64,000 nucleotides of DNA from Dipteronia dyeriana. Lineage: Eukaryota > Streptophyta > Magnoliopsida > Sapindales > Sapindaceae. Position numbers and translations under genes: made by a program. Numbering within the stretch: the first letter of the stretch is position 1; each line of letters opens with the position of its first letter. Location of the stretch: contig CM065301.1 of NCBI GenBank assembly GCA_032871835.1, positions 82,594,278 through 82,658,277 of the forward strand, read 5' to 3'. This document shows, piece after piece, positions 57,945-64,000 of the stretch. Under the pieces are notes generated by a model, which worked only from the letters and a program-made list of their open reading frames with translations, did not search any database and had not been told where the DNA came from.

Positions 57945-59045
57945 TACACAGAGTAACTAACAATAAGCAAGCAAGCAAACAAGATACACACACAATAAGA
58001 AAGCAAGAAAGGCATGAAAGCAAACAAGCACACACAATAAGTAAGCAAGATACACATACATAATAAGTAAGCAAGCAAGATACACAATAAGCAAGCAAGC
58101 AAGCAAGCAAAAAAATAAAACACACACACAATAAATAACAAGCGCCCACACATAAGTAAGCAAGCAAGATACACACACAAAAAATGGGAAGGCAAGTAAG
58201 CAAGATACACAAATAATAATCAAGCAAGATACACACAATAAGTAAGCAAAAAATTAAACACATACACAAAAAAAGCAAACAAGATACACACACAATAAGC
58301 AAGTGAAAAAATAAAACACATACACACAATAGAGAAGTAAGCAAGCAAGATACACACACGGTAAACAACAAGTGCACACATACAAGCAAACAAGCAAAAT
58401 ACATAATAAATAACAAGCACACACTTAAGTAATCAAGCAAAATACACAATAAATAACAAGCGCACACACAAAAGCAAGCAAGCAAAATAAACATAAACAA
58501 AACAAGCAAACAAGCAAGCTAGTCCGCACAATAAATAACAAGCGCACACAAACACACACAAGCAAGCAAACAAGCAAAATATACACAATAAATAGCAAAC
58601 GCACACACACAAAAGCAAGTAAGAAATATACACATACAAACAATAAAGCAAGGAAGAAAGCAAGCAAGCAAAATATACACAATAAATAAAATAATATAAT
58701 ACACAGACACATGCAATAAATAAGCAAGCTAACTAGCAAGTAGCAAAACACACAATAAATAAGCAAGCAAGCAAGCAAAACGCACACAATAAACAAAAAT
58801 AAAATACACACAATAAACGAGTTTGCTTGCTTTAAGAAAACAAAATACACACAATAAATAAAGTTAAAATAAACACACACAAAACAAGCCTGCACACCAA
58901 CAAAATACACAATAAATAAGAAAGCAAGCAAACAAAACACAAAAACACACAAACACTAAATAAAAATAAAATACACAGAAAAAGCAAGCAGGCAAACAAG
59001 GAACACACATTAAATAAAATTAAAATACACAAAATAAACAAGCAA
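57945..59045 (-). repeat. AAGCAAGCAAG / ATACACACACAATA array (block F, right arm)
   Basis: Reverse-complement partner of 38591-39320, about 370 bases longer. Long minus-strand open frames here (194 and 175 codons, among others) are Cys/Leu-rich by-products of the repeat. Confidence 0.85.
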
Positions 59046-59071
59046 GCAAGCAACCGAATCATCCAGCTCCA

Positions 59072-59292
59072 GCTCCAGCTCAAGCTCCAGCTCAAGCTCA
59101 AGCTCAAGCTCAAGCTCAAGCTCAAGCTCAAGCTCAAGCTCAAGCTCAAGCTCAAGCTCAAGCTCAAGCTCAAGCTCAAGCTCAAGCTCAAGCTCAAGCT
59201 CAAGCTCAAGCTCAAGCTCAAGCTCAAGCTCAAGCTCAAGCTCAAGCTCAAGCTCAAGCTCAAGCTCAAGCTCAAGCTCAAGCTCAAGCTCA
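59072..59292 (-). repeat. AGCTCA (AGCTTG) hexamer array, near-perfect
   Basis: About 36 almost identical AGCTCA hexamers, far more uniform than any neighbouring array, so recent expansion is likely. The minus strand reads as an alternating Ser-Leu run from an ATG at about 59293. It has no counterpart in the left arm. Confidence 0.95.
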
Positions 59293-59955
59293 TAACTATA
59301 CCACTAGAATATGTACCAAAGACTCAACAATAAACGTACTCTTGACTCCATGATAAATAACGAAAGCGTTGAGAGCGTCGAGGTAACTTTTTTTTACTTT
59401 ATTTTTTTTATAATTTATTAAATTGTTTTTAAAGCTACAGAGCTAGAACCGTGGCAGGAAAGGGATTAGGAATTGCATTGCCGTTGGTATTAGGATTGAG
59501 ATTGAGATTGTTTGCACTAGGATTAGGATTAGGGTTGTTTGGGATTGGGATATGTATCGGGATTGTTTGCATCAGGATTTGGATTAGGTTGAACGGGAAC
59601 GGGAACGGGAACGGGAGCGGGAGTTGGAGTTGGAGCTAGAGTTGGGGAAGTGTTTTTGTTCTATTCACCTCTTATTACTCTTTTCGTTTACTTTTTTAAA
59701 TATTTCTAGTATTATCAATTTCAGGTGTAGGAGTACTTAAATTGAGCACTTTATCCACATGAACTTATTAAGCTAAATACTACTATTCGGGATAGGAAAT
59801 CTAACCGTAGAACCAAACAATTTATATGTTTATCATGGAGTCAAGAGTACGTTTATTGTTGAGTCTTTGGTACATATTCTAGTGGTATAGTTATTATAGT
59901 ATTTCTCAGCTTTGCAACAGTTGACACTTGACAGTAGTATTTTTGAAGAGCAGGG
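59293..59955 (+). repeat. Left-arm-like segment in direct orientation
   Basis: After a short minus-strand block-E piece (59293-59345), 59345-59955 repeats the left-arm series C2 end, D and E in the same orientation as 37150-38530, not inverted. It lacks the 770-base insert (AGGGATTAGGAATTGC at 59461). The CGGGAACGGGAACGGGAACG run at about 59596 is a simple G-quadruplex pattern. Confidence 0.8.
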
Positions 59956-60125
59956 GTTGGAGGCCTGCTCCTGCTCCTGCTCCTGCTCCATGTGGATAAA
60001 ATGCCAAGTCCATGTGGATAAAATGCTTAATTCATGTACTCTTGCTCTTGCTCCTAAATTTGACAACACTAGACATGTTTGAAAAAGTAATAAGTGAAAA
60101 TCACCAAAACACTTCCTCAGCACTA
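59956..60125 (-). repeat. Small palindrome centre and partial block E
   Basis: Orientation flips again at GGTTGGAGGCCTGCTCC (about 59957-59973). The plus-strand block E before it is followed by minus-strand block E (TCCATGTGGATAAAATGC twice, then CTAAATTTGACAACACTAG). Confidence 0.7.
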
Positions 60126-60185
60126 ACGAGTGCTAATCCAACTCTTGCTAATACAGCTAATCCTAATCCTGTTATTGCTCATGCT

Positions 60186-61575
60186 AACCGCACACGCACA
60201 CACGCGCACACACACACAGAGTAACTAACAATAAACAAGCAAGCAAACAAGATATACACACAATAAGCAGACAAGAAAGGCACGAAAACAAACAAACAAA
60301 ATATACACACAAACACAATAAGCAAACAAGCAATATATACATACATGTGCACACAATAAGCAAGCGAGATACACACATAATAAGTAAACAAGCAAGATAC
60401 TCACAATAAGAAAGCAAGCAAGCAAAAAAATAAAACAAACACAAACACAATAAATAACAAACGCCCACACACAAGTAAGCACGCAAGATACACACACACA
60501 AACAATGGGTAGGCAAGCAAGCAAGATACACAAATAATAAGCAAACAAGATACACACAATATGCAAGCAAGCAAGCAAGCAAAAAATTAAACACACATAC
60601 ACAATAAACAAGTGAAAAAACAAAACACATACACACAATAGGGAAGCAAGCAAGCAAGATACACACAATATGCAAGCAAGCAACACACACGGTAAACAAC
60701 AAGTGCACACATACAAGCAAACAAGCAAAATACATAAGACAATCAAGTAAAATAAACACAAACAAAACAAGCAAACAAGCAAGCCAGTCCACACAAGAAA
60801 GCAAGCAAACAAAATATACACAATAAATAACAAACGCACACACACACAAGCAAGCAAGAAATATACACATACACACAATAAAGCAAGGAAGAAAGCCAAC
60901 AAACAAAATATACACAATAAATAAAAAAATAAAATATTGACACATGCAATAAATAAGCAACCTAACTAGGAAGATGTAAAACACACAATAAATAAACAAG
61001 CAAGCAAGCAAAAAAGCAAAATACATAAAGCAAGCAAGTAAAATAAACACAAACAAAACAAGCAAACAAGCAAGTCAGTCCACACAATAAATAACAAACA
61101 CACACAAACACACAAAAGAAAGCAAGCAAGCAAATTATACACAATAAATAACAAACGCGCACACACACAAGCAAGAAATATACACATACACAATAAAGCA
61201 AGGAAGAAAGCAAGTAAGCAAAATATACACAATAAATAAAAGAATAAAATACACAGACATGCAATAAATAAGCAAGCTAACTAGCAAGCAGCAAAACACA
61301 TACAATAAATAAACAAGCAAGCAAAACGCACACAATAAACATAAATAAAATACACATACAATAAACGAGCTTGCTTGCTGCAAGCAAACAAAATACACAC
61401 AATAAATCAAATTAAAATAAACACACCCACAAAACAAACCTGCAAACAAGCAAAACACAAAAACACACCAACACTAAATAAAAATAAAATACACTTAGAA
61501 TAAGCAAGCAGACCAGCAAGGAATACACACATTAAATAAAATTAAAATACACAAAATAAACAAGCAAGCAATCTA
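60186..61575 (-). repeat. Second block F array of the right arm
   Basis: The same GCAAGCAAG/ACACACAATA family as 57945-59045. The longest minus-strand frame here, 293 codons (61065-60184), is an artefact of the repeat, since other frames over the same bases are open too (230 and 107 codons). Confidence 0.85.
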
Positions 61576-61745
61576 ATCATCATGCTAATCCTCATGCTCC
61601 CGCTCTTACAAATCCTACTCCAACCTTTACTCCTTAAAAATACTACTGTCAAGTGTCAACCATTGCAAAGCTGAGAAATACTATAATAACTATACCACTA
61701 GAATATGCACCAAAAGTTTGACTCAACGATAAACGTACTCTTGAC
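61576..61745 (-). repeat. Partial block E (right arm)
   Basis: Contains GTCAACCATTGCAAAGCTG and ACTATACCACTAGAATATG. It joins the inverted C2 satellite directly, so block D and the rest of E are missing here. Confidence 0.75.
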
Positions 61746-62580
61746 TCCCGCTCCCAGGTTTAAAATTTTTTTTATTAAAAACATAAAATAAAAGAAAATA
61801 AAGTAAAAGAAAATTACCTTAACGTTTCAGCTACTGTTTCTGCTCCCGCTCCCGAGCTTAAAAAATATTTTTAAAGAAAAAGTAAGTAAATGCAATTAAA
61901 GTAAAATAAAGTTACAGCAGCGCTCCCACTTCTACTCTCAATCTTAAGAAATTATTTTAAACAAGTAAAATAAAATAAAGTAAATAGAAAGTTACCTCAG
62001 CGTTTTCGTTCCCGCTCCCGCTCCTGCTCCCACCTCCTAGCTTAAAAAACAATTTTGAAAATGTAATATAAAATAAAGTAAAAAAAAAAAAAATTACCTC
62101 GGCACTCCCTCTCCCTCTCCCTCCCCTCCCCTCTCCTCTCCTCTCCTCTCCTCTCCTCTCCAGTCCAGTCCAGCTCCCGCACCAACTTCCTATCATGGAA
62201 AACAAATTCAAAAGAGGTAAAATAAAAGGGACCAAAGTTAAAATAATAATAAAAAAAAAACAATTTACCTCAACGCTCCCGCTTCAACTCCAGCTTCCTA
62301 GCATAAAAACAATTTAAAATATTGAAGATTAAAACAGCGATTCCGCACATTTTCCGGCTCAAGCTCCAACATTCCAACTGTGAAAACAATTTTTTTTTTT
62401 TTTTTTTTAAAAAAAAGTAAAAGTAAGTTACCACAATACTTCCCCGCTCCCAAACTTAAAAAACAATTTAAAAACATAAAACAAAAGAAAGTAAAACAAA
62501 AGAATTACAAAAACAATTGGCATCACTCACGCTCACAACCTTATTAAAAAAGTAAAATGAAAGAAAATTACCCTAACTAA
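61746..62580 (-). repeat. GGGAGC / GTAACTTT satellite (right arm, block C2)
   Basis: Partner of 36256-37248. A CTCTCCTCTCCTCTCCTCTC tract at about 62128-62161 is a local expansion. Confidence 0.85.
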
Positions 62581-63690
62581 TATTACACTCTAATATTGTA
62601 CATCTACTTCTAATATTATAATTTTACTTTTAATATTATACTTCTACTTCTAATTCTAATAGAATATTATAATATAATATTATACATCTCCTTGTAATAT
62701 AATATTATACATCTACTTTATACATATAATATTATACTTCCACTTCTAATATTATACATCTACTTCTAGTATTATACTACTTCAAATATTTTACATCTAC
62801 TTCTAAATAATTTTACTTTTAATAGTATACTTCTACTTCTACTTCTGCTATCACTTTCAATACTATACACTTCTAATATAATATTATAAATCTAATTTAT
62901 ACATCTACTATTAATATTGTACTTCTACTTCTACTTCTAACATTATACTTTTAATATTGTACTTCTATTTTATATATCTACCTATAATATTATACTTCCA
63001 ACTTATAATATTATAAATATACTTTTAATATAATATTATACATCTACTTTTAATATTATACTTCTATTTTATATATCTACCTCTAATATTATACTTCAAC
63101 TTATAATATTATAAATCTACTTTTAATATAATATTATACGTCTACTTTTAATATTATACTTCTACTTCTAATATTATACATCTGCTTCTAATATAATATT
63201 ATACTACTACTTTATACCTCTACCTCTAATATTATACATCTACTTGTAATATTATAAATCTAATACTATACTTCTACATCTACTTCTAATATAATATTAT
63301 ACATCTACTTTATACATCTACCTCTAATATTATACTTCAATTCTATTATTATACATCTACTTTTAATATAATATCATATATCTATCTCGAATATTATGCA
63401 TCTACATTTAATATTATACTTCTATTTCTAATATTATACTTCTAATATTATATTATACATCTACTAATATTATAAATCTAATAATATACTTCTACTTCTA
63501 CTACTATACATCTACTTCTAATACAATATTATTCATTTAATTCTAATATTATACATCTAATATAATACCTCTACCTCAAATATTATACATCTAATTCAAA
63601 TATTATACTTTATGTCTAATATTCTACTTCTACTTCTACTTTTAATATTATACTTCTACTTTTAATATAATACAAATACTTCTAATATTA
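62581..63690 (-). repeat. TAATATTATACATCTACTTC minisatellite (right arm, block B2)
   Basis: Reverse-complement partner of 35430-36255. Confidence 0.85.
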
Positions 63691-64000
63691 TCTTGCTCCA
63701 ACTTAAAAACAATTTTTAAAAATTAAAATAAAAGTAAAAGTTACCTCAATGCTTCCTCTACCACTCCCGCTCTCACTTCCAAGCATAAAAACAATTTTAA
63801 AACGTAAAATATAAGAAAGTAAAGTAAAAGAAAGTTACCGCAGTGCTCCCGCTCCCAACCTTAAAAAACAATTTTAAAAAAGTAAAATAAATAATAGTAA
63901 AATGAAAGAAAGTAACCCCCAACTAATATTATACTTCCACTTTTAATATTATACATCTACTTCTGCTTTTACTTTTACTTCTAATATAATATTATACATC
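63691..64000 (-). repeat. Right-arm blocks C1 and start of B1, cut by the window end
   Basis: 63691-63912 is the reverse complement of 35150-35430, with the same variants (CTCTCACTTCCAAGCATAAA). 63913-64000 returns to the TATAATATTAG family, as 34941-35150 does. The palindrome therefore continues past the window. Confidence 0.8.

Noticed and set aside
58832..59293. Ser-Leu repeat protein
   Set aside because: It is a direct translation of the AGCTTG array. There is no promoter or homology.
60184..61065. 293-codon minus-strand open frame, membrane-protein-like
   Set aside because: It is made of the same repeat as 38.6-39.3 kb. Hydrophobicity follows from CTTGCT/TGTGTA codons, and overlapping frames are open as well.

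Overview
This is a nuclear plant (eudicot-type) genomic window, AT-rich and dominated by repeats. Plant origin is shown by one intact plant-type cationic amino acid transporter gene, by plant Ty1-copia, Ty3-gypsy and Mutator-like coding relics, by a caulimovirid-type movement-protein relic, and by telomere-like repeats one base away from the plant TTTAGGG heptamer. The species cannot be named from the sequence alone.

Layout. (1) 0-5 kb: a single intact gene, a CAT-family amino acid permease (2722-4491, +), with a probable promoter near 447 and a probable 2.2-kb intron in its 5' UTR. (2) 5.9-9.1 kb: a decayed Mutator-like (MuDR-type) transposase gene. (3) 10.6-18 kb: nested retroelements. These are a Ty3-gypsy integrase/LTR fragment (-) and a Ty1-copia element (+) whose LTR carries a small inverted-repeat element and whose leader carries a 151-bp hAT-type MITE with an 8-bp target duplication. 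The copia element is cut off inside reverse transcriptase. (4) 18-23.2 kb: about five tandem copies of a roughly 1-kb unit, each carrying or having carried an island of CTTAGGG-like telomere-variant repeats. One copy is interrupted by a 620-bp element with a 10-bp target duplication. (5) 25.75-28.3 kb: the 5' part of a second Ty1-copia element (LTR, primer-binding site, repeat-rich leader, frameshifted gag). (6) 28-34 kb: mostly unassigned DNA with a possible plastid-protein first exon near 30.4 kb and exon-like pieces near 33.3 kb.

(7) 34.3-64 kb is the striking part: about 30 kb of simple-sequence-derived satellite DNA arranged as a very large imperfect palindrome. The left arm (about 34.9-48.55 kb) and the right arm (about 51.43 kb to the window edge) carry the same blocks in the same order on opposite strands, including unique-sequence blocks and at least two transposon insertions shared at the same sites. 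The roughly 2.9-kb centre holds an endogenous pararetrovirus movement-protein relic and retrotransposon 3'-end-like sequence. A solo LTR lies in the left arm only, with a matching empty site in the right arm, so relative ages can be ordered. The most abundant satellite unit looks like an exon/intron pair: a purine-rich GGGAGC block ending GAG|GTAACTTT, followed by T-rich DNA ending TTTTTTAAG.

Only the transporter is called as a functional gene. The long open frames in the satellite region are side effects of 4- to 6-base repeats. All coordinates of repeat blocks are approximate, because they were set by eye.
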